A DNA stretch of 64,000 nucleotides, from assembly GCF_007753265.1 (NCBI RefSeq), contig NZ_CP036349.1:2327363-2391362 (forward strand), read 5' to 3'. Shown here one piece after another: positions 35,584-44,331 of the stretch (positions are counted from its first letter, which is position 1; every line of letters starts with the position of its first letter). The notes below the pieces were generated by a model. It did not search any database. It was not told where the DNA came from and worked only from the letters and a program-made list of their open reading frames with translations. Origin of the DNA: Botrimarina mediterranea. GTDB taxonomy: Bacteria > Planctomycetota > Planctomycetia > Pirellulales > Lacipirellulaceae. The translations under genes and the position numbers were made by a program.

Positions 35584-38500
35584 ATGCTCAATGCCATCAT
35601 CCGATTCGCTCTTCACAATCGCCTCTTGGTGATCGCCGCGGCGATTTTCTTGCTCGGCTATGGTGGATGGCAGGCGACGCAGTTGCCAATCGATGTCTTT
35701 CCCAACCTGAATCGCCCTCGCGTTGTGGTCATGACCGAGGCCCATGGGTTAGCGCCTGAAGAAGTCGAAACGCTGGTGACGTTTCCGATTGAGACCGTGC
35801 TCAACGGGGCAACCGGTGTTCAAGACGTACGCACCTCCTCGGGGATCGGTCTGTCGGTTGTCTACGTCGAGTTCGATTGGGGCACCAACATTTATAACGA
35901 CCGCCAGATTGTTGCCGAGCGGATGGCCCTGGCAAGCGATATCTTGCCGGCAGACGTGTCGCCACAACTGATGCCGATTTCCTCGATCATGGGGCAGATC
36001 ATGATGGTAGGCGTGACAGCCCAAGGGGAAACGTCTCCGATGGAGTTGCGAACACTCTCCGACTGGGTCATCCGGCAACGCCTGCTCACCATCCCCGGCG
36101 TCTCCCAGGTCATTGTCATGGGAGGGGACCGTAAGCAGTTTCAGGTGCTGGTCGATCCTGACCTGCTGCTACGCTTTGGCGTCACGCTTCACGAGGTGAA
36201 GCAGGCCATCCAGGACAGCAATCAGAATACCGCCGGTGGCTATCTCGATGAGCAAGGACCTAACGAGTTTCTAGTTCGTTCCTTGGGTCGAGTCGGAACC
36301 GTCGAAGAGATTGGCGACATCGTCATCAAGCAGAGAGATCGTCAGTCGATCACCCTCTCCCAGGTCGCCCGAGTCGTCGAGGGGGCTCAGGTGAAGCGTG
36401 GCGATAGCTCCGCGTTTGCCCGAAACGAACAGGGCGAAATGGTCGGGGGTCGTTCGGTGGTCTTGACCATTCTCAAGCAGCCCGATGCCGATACCCGCGC
36501 AGTGACCAACAAGGTGACCGCCGCCTTAGAAGAAATGCGTGCGTCGCTGCCAGCTGACGTCCGGATTCTTCCGGAACTCTACCAGCAAAAAGAGTTCATC
36601 GATCTGGCGATCGAGAACGTCGTCGAAGCGCTTCGTGATGGTGCGATCCTCGTCGTCATTATCCTCTTTCTCTTCTTAATGAATGTACGAACGACGCTAA
36701 TCACGTTAACGGCTATCCCATTGTCGATCGTCATTACGGCGATGGTGTTCACGCTCTTCGGATTATCGGTCAACACGATGACGCTTGGCGGTCTGGCGGT
36801 AGCAATCGGTGAGTTGGTCGATGATGCGATTGTCGATGTCGAAAACATCTTCCGGCGTTTGCGCGAAAACCGACACGCGGAGAAGCCGAAAGCTCCCTTA
36901 CTCGTTGTCTTTCAAGCAAGCGTGGAGATCCGTAACTCGATCGTCTATGGCACCGTTATCGTCATGCTGGTGTTCATTCCCTTATTTGCCCTCACGGGAA
37001 TGGAAGGACGGCTCTTTACGCCCCTGGGGATCTCCTACATCGTTTCGATTGCATCCTCGCTGCTCGTCTCTCTGACGGTCACGCCGGTTCTCAGCTACTG
37101 GCTACTGAAAGGTTCCAGCACCGAAGGCGAAGAACGTGACGGACTCCTGCTGCGTGGCCTCAAGGCGATTGCCGACGTGGTAATTCGTCTCAGCCTGCGG
37201 GTTGCTTGGCCTATCCTCATACTCGCAACGATTGCCGTTGGTATTTCAGGGTGGGGTCTCCTACGGCTCGAAAACGACTTCCTACCCCCGTTCAACGAAG
37301 GCGCCGTACAGATCAATGTCTTACTCCCACCCGGGACCTCCTTGGAAACGTCGAACCAGGTCGCCGCACGCGTTGAGCAACGCCTCGCCCAGCTCGACGA
37401 TCTCGTCGCTTTCGTGCGAAAGACGGGTCGGGCCGAGCTGGACGAACATGCCGAGGGAGTCAATGTTTCCGAGTTCGTGGCTACCGTTGATCCGAATACT
37501 GAGCGGTCTCGCGAAGAGGTCATCGAAGAGATTAGTGAGGCGCTCGCCGACATTCCCGGCATTGTCACCGCCGTCGAGCAACCGCTTGCCCACCTTATCT
37601 CGCACATGCTCTCGGGAGTTAAGGCCCAGGTGGCCATCAAACTATTCGGCGACGACCTCGACGAACTGCGTCGTCAAGCGAAAGGGATTGAAGCCGCGAT
37701 TGCCGATATCGAGGGCATTCGCGATTTGCAAGTTGAGCAGCAGGTCATTATCCCACAACTTCGCATCGAGGCCGACGGAAAGAAGCTCAAGACGTTTGGG
37801 TTGCGTCGTAGCGATGTGAATGAATTTGTTGAGACGGCGATGCAAGGCGCGGTCATTTCGCAAGTGCTTGACGGACAGCGGACGTTTGACCTGATGGTTC
37901 GTCTGGGCGAAGAGTTCCGAGAAGACCTGGAAGCGTTGAAACGCCTCCAAATAGACCTGCCCGATGGCGGTAGCGTTAAGCTGGAAGACGTTGCCCGGGT
38001 TTATAAGGCGGGTGGTCCTAATACGGTCAATCGAGAGCAGGTGCGCCGACGTATTGTCGTGCAGTGCAACGTCTCGGGACGGGGACTCGTGGATGTCGTC
38101 AACGACATGAAGCAACGGCTAGAGCCTGTACGCGAAGAGCTTCCAACCGGCTACTTCATGGAGTTCAGTGGGCAGTTTGAAAGCCAGCAATCGGCCTCCC
38201 GGATGATTGCTATTCTGTTCGCCGTGTCCCTCGTCGGCATGTTCTTGGTGCTCTACAAGATGTTTCATTCGGTGAATTTAGCGCTTCAAGTGATGGTCGC
38301 TTTGCCAATGGCGTTTATCGGCAGTGTGGCTTCGTTGTACCTAACCGACCAGACACTCACCGTTGCGAGCATGGTCGGCTTTATCTCATTGTGCGGGATC
38401 GCGTCTCGCAACGGCATTCTTCTGATCAACCACTACCTCCACCTCGTGAAGTACGAAGGGGAAGGGTGGACGCGAGACATGGTTGTTCATGCCGGTAAGG

Positions 38501-38766
38501 ATCGCCTCGCGCCGGTGTTGATGACCGCGTTGACCTCGGGTATCGGCCTAGTGCCGCTGGCAATGGCGGCCGGTGAACCGGGTAAGGAGATCCTCTACCC
38601 AGTAGCGACCGTCATCATAGGCGGACTGGTGACAAGTACGCTTCTGGAGTTCCTCGTTAGGCCGGCGCTCTTCTGGACCATGGGTATATCGGCCGCCAAG
38701 CAGGTCGTTGAAGCGGGGCAAGAACAGATCGAGCTTGTTGAAGAAGAAATAGTCGCAGTCGGCTGA
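35584..38766 (+). CDS. CzcA/CusA-type heavy-metal RND efflux pump
   Basis: A 1060-residue inner-membrane proton-driven pump, the normal length for the family. The ATG at 35584 gives the typical MLNAIIRFALHNR N-terminus; upstream frame is read-through of the adaptor gene. Twelve transmembrane segments occur in the standard 1+5, 1+5 pattern, with two large periplasmic loops (about 35-330 and 555-865). TM4 holds the proton relay region GELVDDAIVDVENIFRRL, with an acidic pair and the final Glu-Asn of the HME family. The loop starts with the family motif FPNLNRPRVVVMTEAHGLAPEEVE. The metal specificity is uncertain; the Asp-rich TM4 differs from copper-type CusA, which favours divalent cations. It works with the adaptor upstream and the TolC-type lipoprotein. 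Confidence 0.93.
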   Translation: MLNAIIRFALHNRLLVIAAAIFLLGYGGWQATQLPIDVFPNLNRPRVVVMTEAHGLAPEEVETLVTFPIETVLNGATGVQDVRTSSGIGLSVVYVEFDWGTNIYNDRQIVAERMALASDILPADVSPQLMPISSIMGQIMMVGVTAQGETSPMELRTLSDWVIRQRLLTIPGVSQVIVMGGDRKQFQVLVDPDLLLRFGVTLHEVKQAIQDSNQNTAGGYLDEQGPNEFLVRSLGRVGTVEEIGDIVIKQRDRQSITLSQVARVVEGAQVKRGDSSAFARNEQGEMVGGRSVVLTILKQPDADTRAVTNKVTAALEEMRASLPADVRILPELYQQKEFIDLAIENVVEALRDGAILVVIILFLFLMNVRTTLITLTAIPLSIVITAMVFTLFGLSVNTMTLGGLAVAIGELVDDAIVDVENIFRRLRENRHAEKPKAPLLVVFQASVEIRNSIVYGTVIVMLVFIPLFALTGMEGRLFTPLGISYIVSIASSLLVSLTVTPVLSYWLLKGSSTEGEERDGLLLRGLKAIADVVIRLSLRVAWPILILATIAVGISGWGLLRLENDFLPPFNEGAVQINVLLPPGTSLETSNQVAARVEQRLAQLDDLVAFVRKTGRAELDEHAEGVNVSEFVATVDPNTERSREEVIEEISEALADIPGIVTAVEQPLAHLISHMLSGVKAQVAIKLFGDDLDELRRQAKGIEAAIADIEGIRDLQVEQQVIIPQLRIEADGKKLKTFGLRRSDVNEFVETAMQGAVISQVLDGQRTFDLMVRLGEEFREDLEALKRLQIDLPDGGSVKLEDVARVYKAGGPNTVNREQVRRRIVVQCNVSGRGLVDVVNDMKQRLEPVREELPTGYFMEFSGQFESQQSASRMIAILFAVSLVGMFLVLYKMFHSVNLALQVMVALPMAFIGSVASLYLTDQTLTVASMVGFISLCGIASRNGILLINHYLHLVKYEGEGWTRDMVVHAGKDRLAPVLMTALTSGIGLVPLAMAAGEPGKEILYPVATVIIGGLVTSTLLEFLVRPALFWTMGISAAKQVVEAGQEQIELVEEEIVAVG

Positions 38767-38819
38767 CGCTGATGTGCGAATTGTGCGGCCATTCGGCCAT
38801 TAACCTAAGGAAGCCTTCC

Positions 38820-39506
38820 ATGAAAACGCAGATGTTAACGCAGATGTTACTGTTGGCCCCCTTCCTACTCGTTTCGCTAGCGAGTGGTGCCCATGCTCAA
38901 GCAGACCGCAACGACGGCAATCAGGAACTAGTGATCGCGCATCGCGTGGTGGAGTGGCAGACCAAGCACTTCGATGACCAGACAAAAGCAAAACAGCATT
39001 CGGAGACCCTCACAAGGCTCGGCGCTGAAGTCCGCATGGACCAGCATGAGGGCCACATCGATGTCACCTATCGCTCGCCCTCTTGGCGACCTCTGCGAGT
39101 TGAGTCGGATACGCTCGCTCACCAGTGGCAAGAGTGGCTGCGTGCATCGGGTTTTGAGACGATCCACGGGCACAGTCCTGACCACGATGAGCACGCTCAT
39201 CACGAAGGGCATGACCATGAGCAGGGCGATGCGGCATCTGATGGCGATATCGTCCTGTACCGTGCCCCGGCTTGGGGCGCTCAGCACTTTGATCAACCGG
39301 GGAAGGCCGACGAGTTTGTCATCCTCACTCAGGCACTACGTTGTCAAATCGAAACGACAGGCCACGCCGGACACACGGATATTCGCTTCGTTTGTCCTCA
39401 ATGGACCGCTGTTGAATTCCCCAATCACAAGGTAGCTGAAGCTTGGATAAAATGGCTTGAATCGGCTGGGTTCGAGGTCAAGCACGAAGACTACCACGAC
39501 CACTAG
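38820..39506 (+). CDS. exported protein with internal tandem domain duplication, His-rich linker
   Basis: A 228-residue exported protein of unknown family. The ATG at 38820 has TAAGGAA before it and a signal peptide ending in AHAQA; the earlier ATG at 38772 is unlikely. The mature protein holds two copies of an 80-residue domain. Both have the order V-W/A-W..-HFD - acid/basic helix - H-x-GH-x-D - P-S/Q-W - A-W-x-x-W-L/I-x-x-x-GFE. They are joined by an Asp/His-rich linker (DHDEHAHHEGHDHE), and the protein ends DYHDH. The GH-x-D segments and the His runs suggest metal binding, probably feeding the CusBA-type pump encoded just upstream; this is inference. No homologue is known to me. Confidence 0.75.
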   Translation: MKTQMLTQMLLLAPFLLVSLASGAHAQADRNDGNQELVIAHRVVEWQTKHFDDQTKAKQHSETLTRLGAEVRMDQHEGHIDVTYRSPSWRPLRVESDTLAHQWQEWLRASGFETIHGHSPDHDEHAHHEGHDHEQGDAASDGDIVLYRAPAWGAQHFDQPGKADEFVILTQALRCQIETTGHAGHTDIRFVCPQWTAVEFPNHKVAEAWIKWLESAGFEVKHEDYHDH

Positions 39507-39561
39507 TTACCTCTTATTCACAGTCTTGTTCTTTATCACCCCACTTACCTCGGAGAGAACC

Positions 39562-40086
39562 ATGAACATTTCACGTTTACTTGCCGGAACGATTGCCAGC
39601 GTTTCCGCTCTCTTGCTCACAGTAGTTGGCTGTGGCCAGTCTCAAGATGGCGTTGTTGGTACCGCACCACCCGCGACTGTCGATTCGCATGATCACCCAA
39701 GTGAAGGTCCCCATCACGGTGGGCTAATCGAGCTAGGCAATGAAGAGTACCACGCCGAGCTGGTGCATGATGACGCAGCGGGAACCGTGACGGTCTATCT
39801 GCTCGACTCGGCTGCAAAAGCGGCCGTTCCAACTGAGGCGCCTGAGCTGCTCGTTAATCTCAGCCATGACGGAAACGCGGAGCAGTTCAAACTGGTCGCG
39901 AGCCCGGAAGCGAGCGATCCAGTCGGTAAGTCTTCGCGATTCACGTCAAGCGATGCCGAACTCGCTGAAGACCTAGACCATGAAGGAGCAGCAGCCCAGC
40001 TCGTAGTAACCATTGGCGGAAAGCAGTTCCGTGGCAACATTGCTCACGACCACGACGGAGAATCGCATGAAGAGCATGACCAATAA
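39562..40086 (+). CDS. His-rich lipoprotein, putative metal-binding
   Basis: A 174-residue lipoprotein. The ATG at 39562 is preceded by GGAGAG; the longer frame from 39457 has no support and overlaps the previous gene. The signal peptide ends in VVGC. The mature N-terminus is His-rich (SHDHPSEGPHHGG), which is typical of proteins of the efflux locus, and the body is beta-rich with HAELVHDDAAGTVTVYLLD. The C-terminus again has HDHDGESHEEHD. It appears to be a periplasm-facing metal-binding lipoprotein, plausibly a helper of the RND system. No named family is recognised. The following gene, an HtrA-like protease, starts 58 bp later. Confidence 0.75.
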   Translation: MNISRLLAGTIASVSALLLTVVGCGQSQDGVVGTAPPATVDSHDHPSEGPHHGGLIELGNEEYHAELVHDDAAGTVTVYLLDSAAKAAVPTEAPELLVNLSHDGNAEQFKLVASPEASDPVGKSSRFTSSDAELAEDLDHEGAAAQLVVTIGGKQFRGNIAHDHDGESHEEHDQ

Positions 40087-40144
40087 TACTTAACAACAAC
40101 TTTGTGGATTTGACTTGGTCAATATGGGAAAGGTAGCGATCTCT

Positions 40145-41623
40145 ATGAACGGGTTCCTTGTAGCTAGAGCGGTGGCGATTGCTGTGTTGGCGACCGCCTC
40201 ACTTTCCTGCGTTCATGACCTAGCCTACGCTGCTGAGCTAAACCAGACGGCGGAGAAAAAGGACGAGACGCCTGCGCAGAAACTTTCGACTGAGTTTCGC
40301 GAAGCGGCAGAACGGGCGACTCCGGGGCTCGTGACGATCTACACGATGCGGGGCCCTCACGAGACCCCGGAATGGCGGAGCATGGAGGCTCGTGGGGGTA
40401 CGCATCCCTCGACGCAAAAAACGTCCGGGCCTGCTGCTTACCCCGATGCGGGGTCTCCCGACGAGCAAGGGTCGGGGATCATCGTCGATTCGCAGGGTTT
40501 GATACTGACGTGTCACCACGTCGTTGCAGCGGCTGATGTTGTATTCGTTGTCCTGCCGGACGGTCGCCGATTCGAGCCAGTCGAAGTGTATTCCGATCCA
40601 GAAGCGGACTTGGCGCTGCTGCGAATTGAGGGAGCAGGAGAGCTATCTGCCGTTCGCCTGGGCAACTCGGATGAGTTGGAAGTCGGTGACTGGGTTGTCT
40701 CGTTGGGGAATCCTTACGAACTCAAGCGTTCGGTCAGCGCGGGCATAGTCAGTGCAATGGACCGATGGGTGCCAGGCATTCCACATCCCATGATTCAGAA
40801 CGACACTGCAACCAACCCTGGTAGTTCTGGGGGCGCTTTGCTCAATCTCGATGGAGAAGTGATTGGCATCATCACCGGGGCTTTCGGCTCGCGTGAAGAG
40901 TTTCAAGGCATCGGATTGGCAATTCCTGTCAACCTAGTGACGGACTTTATCGGCTCCAGGAACAACGAGCGGCCACCGATGCAGGCGTATCTCGGCTGCC
41001 AAACTCAGAAGCTTTCTCCAGAAGTGGCGAAACAGCTTGAGCTGCCTGTTGCAGGTGGACTCTACGTTAAAGACGTTGAAGAAGGTTCTCCGGCCTCGAA
41101 AGCGGGCCTCTCCGAAGGCGACATCATCACTCATTTCGATGGCCAGCCAATCGACGAAGGTTTCCGGCCTGAGCAACTGCATGACGAGCCCAAACCAGAG
41201 GAAAAGCACGCATTCTCAGTTGTTCGTGGTGGACGTTCGATTGCCATGGTTGTGAAGATGACTGGATATCCCCACGAAAGAATGGACACTCAAGCCTTAG
41301 CTGCGGAACACGCCGTAACCCCTTGCGAGTACTTTGATCAGGCGCTCGGGATGGGGCTTACCACGTTGACACAAGATGTGGCCAGGGAGTTGCGTATCCC
41401 GATAGACCAGAAGGGCACCCTCATTACTGAGGTTGCGGTCGCAAGCCCGGCCTACAAGGAAGGGCTTGCTGCGGGAATGGTCGTCGTACGCTACAACGAG
41501 CACGCAACGGTCGATCCGAAACTCTACGAAACAGCGGCGAGCAGTGCGCCTGCCGACCGACCGGTGCTTATGCTTGTTCGCTCAAGTAAAGGCAATCATC
41601 TTGTCGTGTTTGACGTTCAGTAG
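40145..41623 (+). CDS. HtrA/DegP-like periplasmic serine protease with two PDZ domains
   Basis: A 492-residue protease. The ATG at 40145 is preferred because GGAAAGG lies 12 bases before it and it gives a signal peptide ending DLAYA; a TTG at 40115 and an ATG at 40124 are alternatives. The trypsin-like domain has His125 in TCHHVV, Asp155 in EADLALL and Ser228 in NPGSSGGAL. PDZ1 (about 275-370, GLYVKDVEEGSPASKAGL) follows, then PDZ2 (about 390-485, TLITEVAVASPAYKEGL). The enzyme presumably deals with misfolded or metal-damaged envelope proteins. Its place inside the metal island, right after the lipoprotein gene, is unusual for a general stress protease. Confidence 0.9.
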   Translation: MNGFLVARAVAIAVLATASLSCVHDLAYAAELNQTAEKKDETPAQKLSTEFREAAERATPGLVTIYTMRGPHETPEWRSMEARGGTHPSTQKTSGPAAYPDAGSPDEQGSGIIVDSQGLILTCHHVVAAADVVFVVLPDGRRFEPVEVYSDPEADLALLRIEGAGELSAVRLGNSDELEVGDWVVSLGNPYELKRSVSAGIVSAMDRWVPGIPHPMIQNDTATNPGSSGGALLNLDGEVIGIITGAFGSREEFQGIGLAIPVNLVTDFIGSRNNERPPMQAYLGCQTQKLSPEVAKQLELPVAGGLYVKDVEEGSPASKAGLSEGDIITHFDGQPIDEGFRPEQLHDEPKPEEKHAFSVVRGGRSIAMVVKMTGYPHERMDTQALAAEHAVTPCEYFDQALGMGLTTLTQDVARELRIPIDQKGTLITEVAVASPAYKEGLAAGMVVVRYNEHATVDPKLYETAASSAPADRPVLMLVRSSKGNHLVVFDVQ

Positions 41624-41781
41624 TCTGCTTAGCGTACGTATAGGTGTCGATAAACACTAGAGTTGGAACACTGTCCCCTGTGAGTGTGAAGCAGTTGATG
41701 TATTGAAGTCATGCGGGCGATATTGATAGATATCTAATGAACGATGGCCAGCCATCACAACTCAACTATTCTGGCGTTAGA

Positions 41782-42240
41782 ATGTTCCGACGTATCAATC
41801 TTGTTGTTCGAAAGGCTGTCGCGTTATGCCTGGCCGTCGCGATTTTGTGCCAGACGGCATTGGCGGAGCAATGCGTCTGTTCACCGTGCCCGACGACGGG
41901 TTCGTCATCCTGTGCTTGTTGTTATGACCAAGGCGATACTCACAACACGGTTGGCTGTTCAGAATGTTCCGCAATATGCTGTCCCGTCAGTAGCGACGAC
42001 GGCTCGATTCCCTCGCAGCCCTGCTCATGCCAGTGCCATCAGGCTCCTTTCGGTGTCGTCCCACTCCCTTCAGATATATGGGCGGGATTATATGAACTAA
42101 TTGACCATGCGGACTTCTATGTGCCCTATTGGCCGATCGTGCCTAAGCCTTCGTCGCTAAGGCTTCTCCGCTTTCATCGGGCGAACGATTCTTGGTCGCC
42201 GCTGGAGACATGTATACTTCTCTGCCGGTTCTTGACTTGA
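41782..42240 (+). CDS. Cys-rich exported small protein with LCRFL C-terminus (family A, copy 2)
   Basis: A 152-residue protein. The ATG at 41782 is chosen because it gives MFRRI followed by a signal peptide ending in TALA and aligns with the N-terminus of the paralogue at 25191; an in-frame ATG at 41737 is possible. Cysteines dominate the mature N-terminal half: CVCSPC, CACCYD, CSECSAICC, CSCQCH. The C-terminal half is not Cys-rich and ends in CILLCRFLT, matching CALLCRFLI of the other copy. In total about 18 cysteines would make this a strong binder of thiophilic metals. It lies after the protease gene with no clear operon partner. Confidence 0.7.
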   Translation: MFRRINLVVRKAVALCLAVAILCQTALAEQCVCSPCPTTGSSSCACCYDQGDTHNTVGCSECSAICCPVSSDDGSIPSQPCSCQCHQAPFGVVPLPSDIWAGLYELIDHADFYVPYWPIVPKPSSLRLLRFHRANDSWSPLETCILLCRFLT

Positions 42241-42429
42241 AAATGGCTCTGAGCCTTTCGATGTGTCGCTAGCGTAGCTTCTCGTTGATTGGTATCCACT
42301 CAGCCGATTGATACCGTTCGTGTCCGCTTGCATCGCTGCCACCGTTGGTGCGATAGGTTTTCCCATTTTGACGGGCATTGCCGGCACGCTGTCTACATTT
42401 CAAGCCAAGTACAATAAAAGGAGTTAGCC
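42241..42429. other. intergenic region, no gene seen
   Basis: About 190 bp without a supportable gene, ending with AAAAGGAG in front of the receiver-like gene. Confidence 0.4.
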
Positions 42430-42963
42430 ATGTTAGCCTCTGAATGCGCGCCGCGCGACGTTGAAGGCCATGTTAGTACCACGGGCTTTTGCAGCCCCAG
42501 CAAAGCAAGGCAGCCTAAGCCTCGCGAAGTTATTCTGAACAGCGAGACGATTGGATCTGTGATCGTCGTCGAGTTTCGCGATGAAGTTTATGCCTCGATT
42601 GAGACACTGTTCCAGCAACATGGCTTGGTCATGGACCGGGCCGAGAGCGCGACGGAACTCGCGGACAAGCTAGTGCGCCATAAGGCGGAGCTAGTTCTAA
42701 TCAATGGCACACAACCAGACGAAAGTGCTTGGCTCACGTCCGCCAAATTGAGAATCATTGACGCCTACCGATCGGTGTGGATCTACACGCCGAAAGGCCC
42801 TAGTGCGATCGACGAGTGGCTCAGTATGGCCGGTGCCGATGACATCATCGTTTACGGGGGCATACTTCACTCGCTGATTGACGCTTTGCAGCATCGCCTC
42901 GCGTCACGCGCGACAGGAAGCGGCCGCACCACAAGAAAAGTGGTAAGCCGAATCTCTGCTTAA
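42430..42963 (+). CDS. degenerate receiver-domain (REC-like) protein
   Basis: A 177-residue protein. AAAGGAG precedes the ATG. Residues about 42-165 have the alternating beta-alpha pattern of a response-regulator receiver domain: IGSVIVVEFR in place of beta-1 with its acidic pair, ELVLIN for beta-3 and WIYTPKG for beta-4. The phospho-acceptor Asp is replaced by Asn92, and the acidic pocket is weak, so ordinary phosphorelay is unlikely. There is no output domain. It resembles helper or pseudo-receiver proteins in planctomycete gene clusters. Since no other regulator exists in the island, it might act as a signal partner of an unlinked sensor, but this cannot be shown from sequence. Confidence 0.55.
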   Translation: MLASECAPRDVEGHVSTTGFCSPSKARQPKPREVILNSETIGSVIVVEFRDEVYASIETLFQQHGLVMDRAESATELADKLVRHKAELVLINGTQPDESAWLTSAKLRIIDAYRSVWIYTPKGPSAIDEWLSMAGADDIIVYGGILHSLIDALQHRLASRATGSGRTTRKVVSRISA

Positions 42964-43056
42964 TACATTTCTTAAAACAAGACCTACTGTAACCTAATTG
43001 CTTTGCCCGTTGTGGGCGTTGCTATCAAGTTGACTTTCTCATGGAGGATGCCGAAG

Positions 43057-43179
43057 ATGCCAAGTATAGGTATTTCAGCGTTGCTCGTTGCAGTCTTGCT
43101 TTGCATCACTGCGACGGGTTGTCAATCAACCAACAAGAACCATCGTCCCGGAGGAGGGTGCCCCAGTTGTGGACCTTAG
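43057..43179 (+). CDS. small lipoprotein, 40 residues, CPSCG motif
   Basis: A 40-residue lipoprotein below the usual length filters. GGAGG precedes the ATG with a good spacing. The protein has a short positively neutral start, a hydrophobic stretch (ISALLVAVLLCITAT) and the lipobox TGC, then a hydrophilic tail that ends GGGCPSCGP. The CPSC pair could bind metal. A strong hairpin follows 46 bp after the stop, so it forms a small transcription unit. I cannot name it, but a lipobox, start and ribosome binding site together argue that it is real. Confidence 0.65.
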   Translation: MPSIGISALLVAVLLCITATGCQSTNKNHRPGGGCPSCGP

Positions 43180-43600
43180 AAGTTGGCGACTTACGCTTTG
43201 CTAGATAAGAGCGAATTGCCCGAAGTGGTTGGGCGGGGAGCTGCCCCGTCCGGCCACTCTGGTACTAACCCGACCCTTCGAACATATGGGTAAGGAATAG
43301 CAATATGAAAGATCAGCGTGTGAACGGTTTCGAGAGTGGCCTGCTACCGATGTGCGGGCCGTTGTTGCTAGCAGCTTGTTCAAGGGAAGTGTCGTCGTAA
43401 AATCCTGATCCAATTACTCGACATTACCGTAGGCGGAAGATGGCCACGCTCGATTTGCCCAATTTGATGACACCGTGGATAGCGATGATCAAGGCACCAA
43501 GAATGTGGATGTCTCCAGAGTCCAAGGCGTGCTTACGCGTCAGTATGAGGTCGTCCAAATCAGAAAGAGGGTTGCTTCGCTGCAATAGGAGGGACACAGC
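43180..43600. other. intergenic region; 31-codon ORF with RBS and a hairpin, otherwise empty
   Basis: 420 bp before the CDF gene. It holds the hairpin 43225-43257 and a 31-codon ORF at 43305-43400 with AAGGA in front, whose product has no clear signal. No other gene is seen. Confidence 0.4.
43225..43257. terminator. strong GC hairpin after the small lipoprotein
   Basis: GTGG and GGGCGGGG pair with CCCCGTCC and CCAC around a 5-base loop (AGCTG), with one mismatch. It lies 46 bp past the stop of the 40-residue lipoprotein gene. No T-tract follows. Confidence 0.5.
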
Positions 43601-44257
43601 ATGAGCGATGAACAAGCTAACCAGATTCGCAAAGGACGTCATCTGGAGACCGTCAGCCTGATCTACAACCTGCTGGAAGTCGGCGTTTCCTTGGCCGCTG
43701 GTTTTGCAACCGGCAGTTCGGCTCTGATTAGTTGGGGGATCGACAGCATTGTGGAGAGCAATTCAGCGGCTTTCATGATATGGCGGCTTCACGGTGAAGA
43801 GAAGGGCATCGGCCAACGCAATGTTCTGAAACGGAAGAAGATTGCGCTGAGCGTTCTGTCGGTTGCGTTCGCCATCGCTGTGCTGTTCATACTTTACGAA
43901 TCAATCAGCAAGGTTGTCAGTGGTGAGACATCATCTATTTCTTGGTGGGGAATTGGAATTCTGATGGTGTCTTTGGTCGTTAATCCGATCCTGGCATGGG
44001 GAAAATACCGGTTCGGGATGGAGACAGATTCGCCGTCACTGAAGTACGACGCTATCGACACGATGATCTGTGAGTATCAAACGATCGTGGTGTTGCTAGG
44101 AATCGGACTAGTGCATTGGCAAGGGTGGTGGTGGGCCGACCCTGTTGCGGCCCTGCTGATAGTTCCCTACGTCGCCTGGGAAGCCTTTCATGCTGGGCGC
44201 GATGCCTGGAACGTACACCCGGAGGATGCGGCTGTAGGCAACGATGCTTCGGCTTGA
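43601..44257 (+). CDS. cation diffusion facilitator (CDF) family metal exporter
   Basis: A 218-residue inner-membrane protein with about six transmembrane segments and no C-terminal cytoplasmic domain, which makes it shorter than most CDFs and more like the TMEM163-type short branch. GGAGG precedes the ATG. The paired metal sites are visible: SWGIDSIVES in TM2 and DAIDTMICEYQ with WWADP in TM5/6. A His-free loop joins TM4 and TM5. CDFs antiport Zn, Cd, Co or Ni with protons out of the cytoplasm. It stands just before the P1B ATPase gene, 74 bp apart on the same strand, so both probably serve cytoplasmic metal export. Confidence 0.88.
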   Translation: MSDEQANQIRKGRHLETVSLIYNLLEVGVSLAAGFATGSSALISWGIDSIVESNSAAFMIWRLHGEEKGIGQRNVLKRKKIALSVLSVAFAIAVLFILYESISKVVSGETSSISWWGIGILMVSLVVNPILAWGKYRFGMETDSPSLKYDAIDTMICEYQTIVVLLGIGLVHWQGWWWADPVAALLIVPYVAWEAFHAGRDAWNVHPEDAAVGNDASA

Positions 44258-44331
44258 TTCCTCGTCAAAGAATGCGGTGCTGGAACTCAAGCCGAGAAGG
44301 CAGCCAAATCCCTGAGAAGTAAAGGCGACCT

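Noticed and set aside
41782-42240. Treating the Cys-rich protein as metallothionein
   Set aside because: It has a signal peptide and a non-Cys-rich C-terminal half; classical metallothioneins are cytoplasmic and much shorter.
43305-43400. 31-codon ORF with AAGGA in front
   Set aside because: Product (starts MKDQRV) has no signal, lipobox or family resemblance; chance ORFs of this size are common.
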